Assembly: GCA_965220615.1 (NCBI GenBank)
Contig: CBDCQL010000002.1
Span: 2,453,597-2,517,596, forward strand
Origin: JAGWBD01 sp965220615
GTDB taxonomy: Bacteria; Chloroflexota; Anaerolineae; Aggregatilineales; Phototrophicaceae
Length of the DNA stretch: 64,000 bases
Direction of reading: 5' to 3'
In this document: positions 50,938 to 59,863 of the stretch, in pieces
How the letters are laid out: the number at the start of each line of letters is the position of its first letter
How positions within the stretch are numbered: position 1 is the stretch's first letter
Made by a program: the position numbers and the translations under genes
The notes under the pieces: model-generated
The model's database searches: none
What the model saw: the letters and a program-made list of their open reading frames with translations, nothing else
What the model was told of the DNA's origin: nothing

Positions 50938-51888
50938 GTGCGCGTACTCATCACCGGCTCGAGCGGACAGATCGGCAGCAACCTCGGCCTGCATCTGCTG
51001 CAACAGGGTCACGAGGTTTTCGGCGTCGATATCCGCCCCAACACCTGGACCACGCGCATCCCGACGCTGCTGCAGGACCTGGGCCAACGGACCGCCCGCT
51101 TCAACGGCGGCGTCGGCGACCAGGACTGGCCGCAGGACCTCGACCTGGTGGTGCATCTCGCCGCCCATGCCAAGGTACACGAACTGGTCGAGAACCCGCT
51201 GCGCGCGCTGGACAACATCGCCATTACCTTCAACGTCCTCGAGTTCTGCCGTCAGAACCGCCTGCCCGTCGTCTTCAGCAGTTCGCGCGAAATCTACGGC
51301 GACATCCACCGCTACATCACCGACGAGGCGCACGCCGACTTTTACTACATGGAGAGCCCCTACGCCGCCAGCAAGCTTTCGGGCGAGGCGCTGATCTATT
51401 CCTACGCCCAGTGCTACGACCTGCCCTACCTCGTCTTTCGTTTCAGCAACGTCTACGGACGCTTCGACAACGACCTCGAACGCATGGAACGCGTTATCCC
51501 GCTCTTCATTCGCGAGATCGGCGCCGGCCGGCCGGTGACCGTTTACGGGCAGGAAAAGGTGCTGGACTTCACCTACGTCGACGATTGCATCCGGGGCGTC
51601 AGCGCCGGCATCGAGCGCCTCCTCGCCGGCGCCCTGCGGGACGAGACCATCAACCTGGCCTGCGGTGAGGGCCACCGCCTGCTGGACATGGTGCATTTCA
51701 TCGGCGAGGCGCTGGAGACCAGGCCCGAACTGCGCATCGAGCCCAGCCGCACGGGCGAGATCACCCACTACGTGGCCAACATCGACAAGGCGCGCGAACT
51801 ACTGGATTACGCGCCGCAGACCTCCCTGCGCGAGGGCATCCACAGGGCCGTCGCCTGGTCACGGGAATGGGCCGACAGGCAAGGCTGA
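50938..51888 (+). CDS. NAD-dependent epimerase/dehydratase
   Basis: A 316-residue extended SDR started at GTG 50938 with AGGAG upstream. The Rossmann motif is VLITGSSGQIGSNL, the catalytic Tyr-Lys is in SPYAASKLSGE, with SSSREIYG and FRFSNVYG as in UDP-glucose 4-epimerase-like enzymes. It probably changes a nucleotide sugar for surface polysaccharide. The specific sugar cannot be told. Confidence 0.92.
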   Translation: MRVLITGSSGQIGSNLGLHLLQQGHEVFGVDIRPNTWTTRIPTLLQDLGQRTARFNGGVGDQDWPQDLDLVVHLAAHAKVHELVENPLRALDNIAITFNVLEFCRQNRLPVVFSSSREIYGDIHRYITDEAHADFYYMESPYAASKLSGEALIYSYAQCYDLPYLVFRFSNVYGRFDNDLERMERVIPLFIREIGAGRPVTVYGQEKVLDFTYVDDCIRGVSAGIERLLAGALRDETINLACGEGHRLLDMVHFIGEALETRPELRIEPSRTGEITHYVANIDKARELLDYAPQTSLREGIHRAVAWSREWADRQG

Positions 51889-51931
51889 AACGATACGTCC
51901 ATCCGGCCTTTATGCTCCATTTCTTAATTGC

Positions 51932-51937
51932 TATAGT
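51932..51937 (+). promoter_or_regulatory. -10 element of the Cache gene array
   Basis: TATAGT in the context TTGCTATAGT, 76 bases before the first Cache gene. It is identical over these 10 bases to the -10 of the epimerase gene. Confidence 0.5.
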
Positions 51938-52012
51938 GAATGCGTATTTATCCGGGGCGGGCCGTCGACCTGCGCCTGGTTTTTTGCACACAACGGAAAG
52001 GGATAGCCCATC

Positions 52013-53407
52013 ATGCGCTTTCGATTGACTGGCCCTGCATGTGTAGTGCTGTTGCTCGCGCTGCTGCTCACGGCGCTGGCGCCGCCGGTCGCGGCACAGA
52101 CGCCCTGCGACAGCCACGCCGGCCGGCTCGCCGACCTGAACAGCCGCGAGGAACTGAAAGCCTTCGTCCGATGCGCCGCCGCCCACGTCGAAATGGTCGG
52201 CTGGGAACAGGCCGCGCAGGACTTCGAGGGCGCCGAGTGGCTGGATGGCCCGATTTACCTCTTCGCCAGCACCATGGACGGGACCACGCTCTTCAGCCCC
52301 GGCACGGACGCCAACCCGGGCGACAGCCTGTGGGAGTTGAGCGATTCAGACGGCGTCGCCGTGGTGCAGGAGCAGGCCCGCATCGCGCGTGACTTCGGTG
52401 GTGGTTACGTCTATTACCGCCTCGAAAACATCGCCAGCGGCGCGGAAGAACCCAAACTCTCCTATGTCCTGCAGCTGGACCACCAGGGTGAGCCGGCTTT
52501 CATCGGCGCCGGCCTGCACCCGCAGGACACGCATGGCACCTGCCCGGCCGATTCGGTGCGCGCCTCCCTCGTCTACAACGAACAGGACGTCGAGACCTTC
52601 GTAAACTGCGCCACCCATCACCTGCAACAGAACGGCCTGCAGGCGCTGCATGACTTCGGCAACGACGAGCGCTGGATCTCCGGCCCCACCTATCTCTTCC
52701 TTTACGACCTTGCGGGTGCCTTCGCCGTCTTCAACGCCGGTCAGCCGCAGGTGGTCGGCACCGTACGCGACGCCTCCTCCTACGCCGAGGGGCGGGTAGC
52801 GGTCGTGCCCGAGATTCAGCGCATCCTGGGCAGCCACGATGACGGCTACGTCTATTATCGCTTCCGCAACCCGGCCACCGATGAGGAAGGGCGCAAGATC
52901 ACCTACGCCCGCCGCGTCCTCCTTGACGGCCAAGCATACATCCTCGCCGCCGGCCTCTACGTGCCCTCACTGGAGTGCAACGCCCTTCCCCTGGCGCGCG
53001 ACATCAACACCCGCGAGGAGTTGCAACTCTACGTGCGCTGTGGCGTCGAACTTCTGGAGGAACGCGGCGAGCTGGCCTTCGACCTCTTCCGCTATCATCC
53101 GCAGTGGGTCGGCGGCTCGTCCTATCTCTTCATCTCCGGTTCGGACTGCCGCAACATCTTCTACCCGCTGGACTACCTCTACGATGAATCCCAGACCTGC
53201 GACCTGGTGGACTCGGTCGGCAACCTGGTGAACCAGGACATCCTCGACATGTCGACCAGCGAAGCCGGCGAGGGCTGGGTCGACTACGTCTGGCTGAACC
53301 CGGCCAGCGACACGCTCGAGACCAAGAGTTCCTACATCATCGGTTGGACGCTGGCCGGCGAGCACGTCTCGGTCGGCGCCGGCCTCTACGAGTCTGAACT
53401 GAAGTAG
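52013..53407 (+). CDS. Secreted triple-Cache-like protein 1
   Basis: A 464-residue protein with a signal peptide (CVVLLLALLLTALAPPVAAQ) and the shared mature start TPCDSHAGRLADLNSREEL. Three units follow, each about 140 residues: a helix (LKAFVRCAAAHVEMVGWEQA), then GPIYLFASTMDG, a DSDG loop, VYYRLENIASG and FIGAGLHP. The order of helix, YLF strand, DG turn, N-P-A-(T/S) loop and IGAGLY resembles the single Cache_2 sensor domain. Such domains bind small ligands outside the cell. There is no membrane helix beyond the signal peptide and no signalling output domain, so it is a free secreted protein. First of four tandem paralogues. Confidence 0.82.
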   Translation: MRFRLTGPACVVLLLALLLTALAPPVAAQTPCDSHAGRLADLNSREELKAFVRCAAAHVEMVGWEQAAQDFEGAEWLDGPIYLFASTMDGTTLFSPGTDANPGDSLWELSDSDGVAVVQEQARIARDFGGGYVYYRLENIASGAEEPKLSYVLQLDHQGEPAFIGAGLHPQDTHGTCPADSVRASLVYNEQDVETFVNCATHHLQQNGLQALHDFGNDERWISGPTYLFLYDLAGAFAVFNAGQPQVVGTVRDASSYAEGRVAVVPEIQRILGSHDDGYVYYRFRNPATDEEGRKITYARRVLLDGQAYILAAGLYVPSLECNALPLARDINTREELQLYVRCGVELLEERGELAFDLFRYHPQWVGGSSYLFISGSDCRNIFYPLDYLYDESQTCDLVDSVGNLVNQDILDMSTSEAGEGWVDYVWLNPASDTLETKSSYIIGWTLAGEHVSVGAGLYESELK

Positions 53408-53491
53408 CGACTTCTGCGGATCGCTCCCGCCCGCGTCACCCCTGGCGCAGGCGGTGAGCGGTCCCGTTCATATCCCGCAGAGGAGAGGGCG

Positions 53492-54898
53492 ATGCCATTT
53501 CGTCCACGCAGTCAGGGGCTGGCCGCAGCCCTGATCACCCTGGCGCTGCTTGCGCTGACCCTGCTGACCGCCCCCGTTGCTGCGCAGACCCCCTGCGACA
53601 GCCATGCGGGGCGACTGGCCGATATCCACAGCCGTGAGCAACTGAAGGCCTTTGTCCACTGCGCCGCCGAACACATTGAAGCCGTCGGCTGGCAACAGGC
53701 CTTCCAGGATTTCAGCGGCAGCGACTGGCACGATGGCCCGCTGGCGCTCTTCGCCGCGAAGATCAATGGCGAGCACCTCTACGCCTGGGGTGTGGATTTA
53801 ACCCCGGGCAGTGACCTCTCGGCATGGCGGGATTCTGAGGGCACGCCAATCGTGCAGCAACAGGCCCGCATCGCGCGCGACTTCGGCGCCGGCTTCGTCT
53901 ATTACCGCATCGAAAACATCGCCAGCGGACAGGAAGAACCCAAGGAGTCCTACGTCCTGCGCCTGGATTACCAGGGCGAGCCGGCCTTCATCGGCGCCGG
54001 CCTGCATCCGCAGGACACGCACGCCACCTGCTCACCGGAGGTCGTGCGCGCGTCACTGGTCTACAGCGAACGCGACGTCGAGGCCTTCGTCGCCTGCGCC
54101 GAACACCATCTGCAGCGACGGGGCCTGCAGGCGATCCACGACTTCAACACGGACCAGCGCTGGTTCTCGGGCCCCACCTACCTCTTCCTCTACAATCTTG
54201 AGACCGGCTTCGTCGTGGCCAATGCCGGACAGCCGCAACTGGTCGGTACCGTTCGCGACGCCGCTTCCTACGCGGAAGGCCGCGTCAAGGTCGCGCCTGA
54301 AGTGCAGCGCATTCTCGCCAGCCACGACGACGCCTACGTCTTCTACACCTTCCGCAACCCGGCCACTGACGAGGAAGATCGCAAGATCGGCTATTTCCGC
54401 CGCACCCTGTTCGATGGCCGCCCCTACTATCTCGGTTCCGGGCTCTACGTGCCGGCTGACGAATGCCGCGATCTGCCCCAGGCGCAGGACATCGACACCC
54501 GTGACGAACTGCAGCGCTACGTGCGCTGCGCCGCGCGCCTGGTCGGGGAACGCGGCGAGGCGGCCTTCGATCTCTTCCTCAACCACCCGCAGTGGATCGG
54601 CGGGGCGACCTACCTCTTCGTGCTGGACGAGAACTGCGATTACCTTGCCACGCCCGTCTACCCGGCCGGCGAGAGCAACGGGCAATGCGACTTTGTCGAC
54701 GCGGAGGGCACTCCGGTCGACCAGGAAATCCGCGCCCGGGTCACCAGCCAGGAGGGCGAGGGCTGGGTCAGTTACGTGTTGCGCAACCCGCTCAGTGGCG
54801 AGGTCGAGGGCAAGGACAGCTACGTGGTCGGAGTGACGCTCGACGGCCAACTGATATCCGTGGCTGCCGGTCTCTACGAATCGCAGATGCAGCCATAA
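53492..54898 (+). CDS. Secreted triple-Cache-like protein 2
   Basis: A 468-residue paralogue of the preceding gene. Signal peptide LALLALTLLTAPVAAQ, then TPCDSHAGRLADIHSREQL and three Cache-like units (YHxxx helices; LALFAAKINGEHL, YLFLYNLETGFVV, YLFVLDENCDY as the ligand-side strands). Units are separated by a conserved ASLVYSERDVEAFVACAEHH or CAARLVGERGE helix. About 84 noncoding bases separate it from gene 1. GAGGAGAGG precedes the ATG. Confidence 0.82.
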   Translation: MPFRPRSQGLAAALITLALLALTLLTAPVAAQTPCDSHAGRLADIHSREQLKAFVHCAAEHIEAVGWQQAFQDFSGSDWHDGPLALFAAKINGEHLYAWGVDLTPGSDLSAWRDSEGTPIVQQQARIARDFGAGFVYYRIENIASGQEEPKESYVLRLDYQGEPAFIGAGLHPQDTHATCSPEVVRASLVYSERDVEAFVACAEHHLQRRGLQAIHDFNTDQRWFSGPTYLFLYNLETGFVVANAGQPQLVGTVRDAASYAEGRVKVAPEVQRILASHDDAYVFYTFRNPATDEEDRKIGYFRRTLFDGRPYYLGSGLYVPADECRDLPQAQDIDTRDELQRYVRCAARLVGERGEAAFDLFLNHPQWIGGATYLFVLDENCDYLATPVYPAGESNGQCDFVDAEGTPVDQEIRARVTSQEGEGWVSYVLRNPLSGEVEGKDSYVVGVTLDGQLISVAAGLYESQMQP

Positions 54899-54922
54899 GC
54901 AGAAGTGTCGCTGTCATCCGGC

Positions 54923-54940
54923 GCCGGTCCGCAGACCGGC
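54923..54940 (+). promoter_or_regulatory. Leader hairpin of Cache gene 3
   Basis: GCCGGTC-CGCA-GACCGGC, followed at once by the AGGGAGAG ribosome-binding region. A matching hairpin precedes gene 4 (56396-56414). Confidence 0.55.
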
Positions 54941-54952
54941 AGGGAGAGTCTC

Positions 54953-56353
54953 ATGACTTACGGAAATTCTCGCCAGTTCCTGTTCATTGCGGCGCTGCTC
55001 CTGCTGCTGTCGCTGCTGGCCGCCCCCGTCGTTGCGCAGACGCCCTGCGACAGCCACGCCGGCCGTCTGGCCGATATCCACACCCGTGAGCAACTGAAGG
55101 CCTTCGTCCATTGCGCCGCGGCGCATGTCGAGACCGTCGGCTGGGAGCAGGCGGCGCAGGACTTCGAGACCAGCGCCTGGATGGATGGGGACGTCTATCT
55201 CTTCGCCGGAACGCTGCAAGGCGACGTCTTCTTCGTGGCCGGCTCGGGATTGCCCGCCGGCAGCAACCTGTGGGACCTGCAGGATTCGGACGGCGTGTGG
55301 TATTCGCGTGAACTGGCCCGCATCGCCTCCGACTTCGGCGAGGGCTTCGCGTACTACCGCATCATCAGCCGCGAAACGGGTCAGGTAGAGCCCAAAATGA
55401 GCTACAACCTGATGCTGGAACGCGATGGCGAGCAGGCCGGAATGGGTGCGGGCTACCACCCGCGGGATACGCACGCCAGCTGCGCGCCGGACCTGGTGCG
55501 CGCCTCGCTGGTCTACAACGAGCGCGACGTCGAACGCTTTGTGGCCTGTGCCGCGCATTACCTGCAGCAGAACGGCCTGCAGGCCCTGCACGACTTCAAC
55601 AGCGACCCGCGCTGGATCGCCGGCCCCACCTACCTCATCCTGCTGGACATGGAGAGCCTCATCGCGCTGCTCATCGCCGGGCAGCCGCACATGACTGGCG
55701 TGGACGGCCATGAAATGAGCGACGCGGACGGTGTGCAATTCGCTCTGGAGAAGCAGCGCGTACTGGCCAGCCACGACGATGGCTACGTCTATTACCGCTT
55801 CAGAAATCCGGCCAGCGGCGAGGTGGAGCCCAAGGCAACCTACCTGCGCCGGGTCCTGCTGGACGGCCGCGCCTACATCCTCGGCGCCGGCCTCTACGTC
55901 CCCGCCGCCGATTGCCGCAATCTGCCGCTGGCGCGCGACGTCGACACCCGCGACGAACTGCAACAGTTCGTGCGCTGCGCCAAAGACCTGGGCGACGAGC
56001 GCGGCGAACTGGCCTGGGACCTTTTCCTCAACCACCCGCAGTGGATCGGCGGCCCGGTCTACGTCTTCGTGCTGGACGAGCTCTGCCGCCAGTTAGTCTA
56101 CCCGCTCGATTACGAACGCCAGGTGGACGATGAACCCCGCTGCGACCTCAGGGACCCCGAGGGCAACCTGCCCGGTCAGGACATCCTTGATACGGCCCGC
56201 AGCGAGGCCGGTGAGGGCTGGGTACGCTACCTGTGGCTGAACCCGGCCAGTGACGAGGTCGAGATCAAGCACTCCTTCGTCGTCGTCGGCATGCTCGACG
56301 GTCAGCACGTTTCCATCGCCGCCGGCCTCTACGAATCGCAAATGCAGCCATAA
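54953..56353 (+). CDS. Secreted triple-Cache-like protein 3
   Basis: A 466-residue paralogue; start chosen at ATG 54953 with AGGGAGAG upstream, since the 16 preceding in-frame codons are leader sequence shared with gene 4. Signal peptide FIAALLLLLSLLAAPVVAQ. Same three-unit plan. The first and second units are the most divergent on the ligand side (VYLFAGTLQGDVFF, YLILLDMESLIAL), while the third closely matches gene 4 (VYVFVLDELCRQLVYPLDY), as if the copies were under pressure to vary at the N-terminal binding sites. Confidence 0.82.
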   Translation: MTYGNSRQFLFIAALLLLLSLLAAPVVAQTPCDSHAGRLADIHTREQLKAFVHCAAAHVETVGWEQAAQDFETSAWMDGDVYLFAGTLQGDVFFVAGSGLPAGSNLWDLQDSDGVWYSRELARIASDFGEGFAYYRIISRETGQVEPKMSYNLMLERDGEQAGMGAGYHPRDTHASCAPDLVRASLVYNERDVERFVACAAHYLQQNGLQALHDFNSDPRWIAGPTYLILLDMESLIALLIAGQPHMTGVDGHEMSDADGVQFALEKQRVLASHDDGYVYYRFRNPASGEVEPKATYLRRVLLDGRAYILGAGLYVPAADCRNLPLARDVDTRDELQQFVRCAKDLGDERGELAWDLFLNHPQWIGGPVYVFVLDELCRQLVYPLDYERQVDDEPRCDLRDPEGNLPGQDILDTARSEAGEGWVRYLWLNPASDEVEIKHSFVVVGMLDGQHVSIAAGLYESQMQP

Positions 56354-56395
56354 ACAGAGTTGTCGCTGTCATCCAGTGCATGGCAGCCAGTGAGC

Positions 56396-56414
56396 GCCGG
56401 TCCCGCAGACCGGC
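56396..56414 (+). promoter_or_regulatory. Leader hairpin of Cache gene 4
   Basis: GCCGGTC-CCGCA-GACCGGC before AGGGAGGG; repeats the arrangement upstream of gene 3. Confidence 0.55.
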
Positions 56415-56426
56415 AGGGAGGGCCTC

Positions 56427-57848
56427 ATGGCTTACCGAAAACCACGACAGTTCCTGTTCTTTGCGGCGCTGGTCCTGCTGCTCACGCTGCTGGCCGCGCC
56501 TGTCGCGGCGCAGACGCCCTGCGACAGCCACGCCGGCCGCCTCGCCGATCTGCATACCCGCCAGCAACTGAAGGCGTTTGTCCACTGCGCCGTCGAACAC
56601 ATTGAGGCCGTCGGCTGGGAGCAGGCCGCGCAGGACTTCGAGACCAGCGCCTGGTGGGAGCACCCCGTCTACATTTTCGCCACCAGCGCGGACGGCACCG
56701 CCTTGCTCAGCCCGGGTTCGGACATCGCCCCCGGCGACAACCTGTGGGACTGGCAGGACCCGGACGGTGTCTACCCCGCGCGCGAGCAGGTGCGCGTGAC
56801 CCACGACTTCGGCGAGGGCTACGTCTACCTGCGCTTCATCAATCCGGACAGCGGCCGGGAAGACCCGCTTGAGACCTACGTCCGGCTGGTTGACTATCAG
56901 GGCGAAGCGGCCTATCTGGGCGCCGCGATCTATCCCCACGACACCCAAGGCACCTGCCCGCCGGACGTGGTGCGCGCCTCGCTGGTCTACAACGAGCGCG
57001 ACGTCGAGGCCTTTGTGGCCTGCGCGGCTCATCACCTGCAGCAGAACGGCCTGCAGGCGCTGCACGACTTCAACAGCGACCCGCGCTGGATCTCCGGCCC
57101 CACCTATCTCTTTCTCGGTGACCTGGTGACCCTCTACCAGGTCGCCAACGCCGGCCAACCCGATCTCGTCGGCACCTACGCCGGCGATCTGGTCGATTCC
57201 GACGGCGTCAGCATCGGCCTAGAAATCGAGCGGGTGCTCGGCACGCATGACGACGGCTACGTCTATTACACCTTCCGCAACCCCGCCACCGACGAGGCCA
57301 GCCACAAGGCCAGCTATGTCCGTCGCGTCCTGCTGGACGGCCGTCCCTATGTCCTCGGCGCCGGCCTCTACGTCCCCACGGCCGAATGCCGCGCCCTCCC
57401 GCTGGCGCGCGACGTCGACACCCGTGACGAACTGCAGCAATACGTGCGCTGCGCCAAAGACCTGGTCGACGAGCGTGGCGAACTGGCTTGGGACCTCTTC
57501 CTCAACCATCCGCAGTGGATCGGTGGCCCGGTCTACATCTTCGTGCTGGACGATCTCTGCCGCCAACTGGTCTACCCGCTCGACTACGAACGCCAGCAGG
57601 GCGATGAACCGCGCTGCGACTTCACCGATGCCAACGGTTTCCCGGTGAACCAGGAAATCAACGCCACGACGCGCAGCGAGGTCGGCGAGGGCTGGGTCGA
57701 GTACGCCTGGCTGAACCCGGCCAGCAACCAGGTGGAAACCAAGCTCTCTTTCGTGGTTTGGGGCGCGCTGAATGGCGACCGCATGACCGGCGAGCACATC
57801 TCCATCGGCGCCGGCCTCTACGAATCCGAGATGCAACAGGACGGTTAA
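56427..57848 (+). CDS. Secreted triple-Cache-like protein 4
   Basis: A 473-residue paralogue with signal peptide FFAALVLLLTLLAAPVAAQ and three Cache-like units (VYIFATSADGTAL, YLFLGDLVTLYQV, VYIFVLDDLCRQLV). The third unit and the linker ARDVDTRDELQQYVRCAKDL are nearly the same as in gene 3, so genes 3 and 4 are the most recent duplicates. A strong hairpin follows the stop codon. Confidence 0.82.
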   Translation: MAYRKPRQFLFFAALVLLLTLLAAPVAAQTPCDSHAGRLADLHTRQQLKAFVHCAVEHIEAVGWEQAAQDFETSAWWEHPVYIFATSADGTALLSPGSDIAPGDNLWDWQDPDGVYPAREQVRVTHDFGEGYVYLRFINPDSGREDPLETYVRLVDYQGEAAYLGAAIYPHDTQGTCPPDVVRASLVYNERDVEAFVACAAHHLQQNGLQALHDFNSDPRWISGPTYLFLGDLVTLYQVANAGQPDLVGTYAGDLVDSDGVSIGLEIERVLGTHDDGYVYYTFRNPATDEASHKASYVRRVLLDGRPYVLGAGLYVPTAECRALPLARDVDTRDELQQYVRCAKDLVDERGELAWDLFLNHPQWIGGPVYIFVLDDLCRQLVYPLDYERQQGDEPRCDFTDANGFPVNQEINATTRSEVGEGWVEYAWLNPASNQVETKLSFVVWGALNGDRMTGEHISIGAGLYESEMQQDG

Positions 57849-57853
57849 ACGCA

Positions 57854-57886
57854 ACCGCGCCCGACGGGAAACCCGTCGGGCGCGGT
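57854..57886. terminator. Bidirectional hairpin terminator
   Basis: Perfect 15-bp stem (ACCGCGCCCGACGGG / CCCGTCGGGCGCGGT) with an AAA loop between the convergent Cache and arsM genes. No T-tract. Confidence 0.78.
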
Positions 57887-57904
57887 CAAACACAGTCCGG
57901 GGAG

Positions 57905-58630
57905 TCAGCCCCCTGGCTTGCGCGCGGTGATGCGCGCGCTGAAGAGCGGCGGCATGCCCGGCTGAATCGTGATGATCCCGTCGGCGTTCCGCATGTCGGC
58001 GACCTCAATGTCCACCAGACCGGCCTCGCGCATTAGCCCGGTGTAGTCCGCCAGTGGAATGGCGCCGGTCACGCACTCCGCCCATTTCTCGCGGTCCGCC
58101 ATCAGTTCCGGCGCGAAGTCCCCCGCGCGGACGATGTCGCTGACGGTGAGGCGGCCGCCGGGTTTCAGCACGCGAAAGGCCTCGCGGAAGACCGGCGCCT
58201 TGTCCGGCGTCAGGTTGATGACGCAGTTGGAGAGGATCACGTCGACCGTGTCCGCCTCAAGCGGCAGGTCCTCGATCCGCCCCTCGCGAAACTCGACGTT
58301 GGCAATGCTCATGCGCGCCCGCGCCGCTTCAGCGCGCTCCAGCATGGCAGGCGTCATGTCGACGCCGATGACGCGCCCCGTCGGCCCCACCTCACGCGCC
58401 GCCAGGAAGCAGTCGATGCCGGCGCCGCTGCCGAGGTCCAGCACCGTCTCGCCCGGCTGCAAGGCCGCGCCTTCCAGCGGGTTGCCACAGCCCAGCGACA
58501 GTTCGCTGGCTTCCTGCGGCAGGCCCTCAAGCATGGCCGCGCCATAGAAATCGGGCGAACAGCAACTTTCGCCCCCCTCCGCCAGCGCGCCGTAACGTTC
58601 ACGCACCTGTTCGTGGATGCTCTCACTCAT
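57905..58630 (-). CDS. arsM: Arsenite S-adenosylmethionine methyltransferase
   Basis: A 241-residue ArsM: Cys pair in GGESCCSPDFYG, LSLGCGNPLEGA, SAM motif VLDLGSGAGIDC, then LSNCVINLTPDK and AECVTGAIPLADY. These Cys residues bind As(III), which is methylated to volatile or less harmful forms. It overlaps arsR by ATGA, and the two are regulated together through the operator at 58963. Confidence 0.95.
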   Translation of the reverse strand: MSESIHEQVRERYGALAEGGESCCSPDFYGAAMLEGLPQEASELSLGCGNPLEGAALQPGETVLDLGSGAGIDCFLAAREVGPTGRVIGVDMTPAMLERAEAARARMSIANVEFREGRIEDLPLEADTVDVILSNCVINLTPDKAPVFREAFRVLKPGGRLTVSDIVRAGDFAPELMADREKWAECVTGAIPLADYTGLMREAGLVDIEVADMRNADGIITIQPGMPPLFSARITARKPGG

Positions 58631-58953
58631 AGATCTTCTCTTTCCCCGTCGCTGACCGGGACCGGCGCCAGGCGGTAGTCCGGCGCGTAGACGCGCAACA
58701 ACTCGCCGCAGCAGGTCGTCAGGCGCTCCTGATTGAGCGTGTACAGCCGCTGCCGTCCGCGCTGCTCGACCAGCACCAGGCCGGCCTCTTCCAGCAGGCG
58801 CAGATGGTGGCTGACCGTCGGCTGGCGCACCTGCCCCTCCAGGCTGAGCACCAGGGCGTTGACCGTCAGCCAGCGGCAGCAGAGCTGGCGCAGAATCTCC
58901 TGGCGCGTGCCGTCGGCCAAAGCCTTCGCGAATTGCAGCGACTCGTCCTTCAT
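58627..58953 (-). CDS. arsR: ArsR-family metalloregulator
   Basis: A 108-residue winged-helix repressor: recognition helix in QPTVSHHLRLLEEAGLV, wing VEQRGRQRLYTLN, and two vicinal Cys pairs (LCCRW near the N-terminus; TTCCGELL near the C-terminus) that may bind As(III). It represses arsR-arsM until arsenite binds. The palindromic operator lies just upstream. Confidence 0.94.
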   Translation of the reverse strand: MKDESLQFAKALADGTRQEILRQLCCRWLTVNALVLSLEGQVRQPTVSHHLRLLEEAGLVLVEQRGRQRLYTLNQERLTTCCGELLRVYAPDYRLAPVPVSDGEREDL

Positions 58954-58962
58954 GCCCTGATT

Positions 58963-58982
58963 ATATTGATGGACATCAATAT
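58963..58982. promoter_or_regulatory. ArsR operator
   Basis: ATATTGATG-GA-CATCAATAT, a perfect 9-bp inverted repeat 10 bases upstream of the arsR start, matching the classic ArsR/SmtB box shape. Confidence 0.85.
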
Positions 58983-59096
58983 GTCAAGCGTCCGACACGT
59001 CAGCGGGCCGTTGTACAATGAATCGGCCGCGCGTCACAGATTCGCAAGATGCGCGTGCTACAAATTGGTCAGAAATTGTTGGTGAGTTGCCCGCGG

Positions 59097-59165
59097 AATT
59101 CTGCGCCTCTCCCTGAGGGAAGGGGTCCCGTCCTCCGGGACGGGAAAGGGATCGGGGGTGAGGGC
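59097..59165. repeat. Dispersed repeat with GGGGTGAGGGC end
   Basis: CTCTCCCTGAGGGA core, a CCCGTC/GACGGG hairpin and a GGGGTGAGGGC end, as in the element at 50647-50818 but with only one end. Confidence 0.5.
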
Positions 59166-59204
59166 CTGGTGAATCTGCAATTGCGGACAAGGCGAAACAG
59201 ACTG

Positions 59205-59783
59205 ATGAAGTGGATAACCCTCGTCGCGCTGCTGCTGGCCGCCTGCAGCGCCGGCGAGCCCGACGGGGGTGCCTACAATGGCGTCAGCTACCCGGCGGAC
59301 TACGCCACGACCTATACACACTACGCCACCGTCGACCGCGGCGACGGCACGATCCGCGACCTGTACGTCAGCCCGCGCGCGCTGCAGGGCCTGCGCAGCA
59401 GCGGCCGTCTGCCGCACGACAGCGTAGTGGTCATCGAACTGTGGCAGGCCGCCCTCGACGCGCAGGGCGAGCCGCTGCTGGACGCGGCAGGCCGCCTGCG
59501 CAAGGGCGAGATGCAGGACACCCTGCACGTCTCCCACAAGCGCATGGACTGGGACGAGGAGGACTTCACCAGCGTCGCCCGCGCCGGCAACTGGAACTTC
59601 GGCTCCTTCGACCGCGTCAGCGGCGCGACGATCGACGAGAACCTGACGGCCTGCTTCAACTGCCACCAGGCCAGTTCGCGCAGCGACTTTCTCTACAGCG
59701 CGCAGGAACTGGCGCGCTTCGCCATGAGCGACACGACGCAGTACTTCTACTGCGAACTCAGCCGCCGCAGCCCCTGCCCCTGA
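59205..59783 (+). CDS. Cytochrome P460-family lipoprotein
   Basis: A 192-residue protein from ATG 59205. Lipoprotein signal LVALLLAACS, then the P460 fold (YPADYATTYTHYATVDRGDGTIRDLYVSP, GSFDRVSGATID) and the c-type heme site CFNCH near the C-terminus. P460 proteins carry a Lys- or Tyr-crosslinked heme and oxidise hydroxylamine or bind NO. It stands alone, so its redox partner is unknown. Confidence 0.85.
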   Translation: MKWITLVALLLAACSAGEPDGGAYNGVSYPADYATTYTHYATVDRGDGTIRDLYVSPRALQGLRSSGRLPHDSVVVIELWQAALDAQGEPLLDAAGRLRKGEMQDTLHVSHKRMDWDEEDFTSVARAGNWNFGSFDRVSGATIDENLTACFNCHQASSRSDFLYSAQELARFAMSDTTQYFYCELSRRSPCP

Positions 59784-59863
59784 GGGCGGGCCGCGTCACA
59801 CTCCCGCCACCTTGCTTCGCAGTGTACAATGACCCCCGCGCACTGTGTTGCGGGGAAGTGAAA

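Noticed and set aside
59210..59863. Long upstream extension of the ATPase frame
   Set aside because: It overlaps the cytochrome gene in another frame and is Arg/Pro-rich nonsense typical of shifted high-GC coding sequence.
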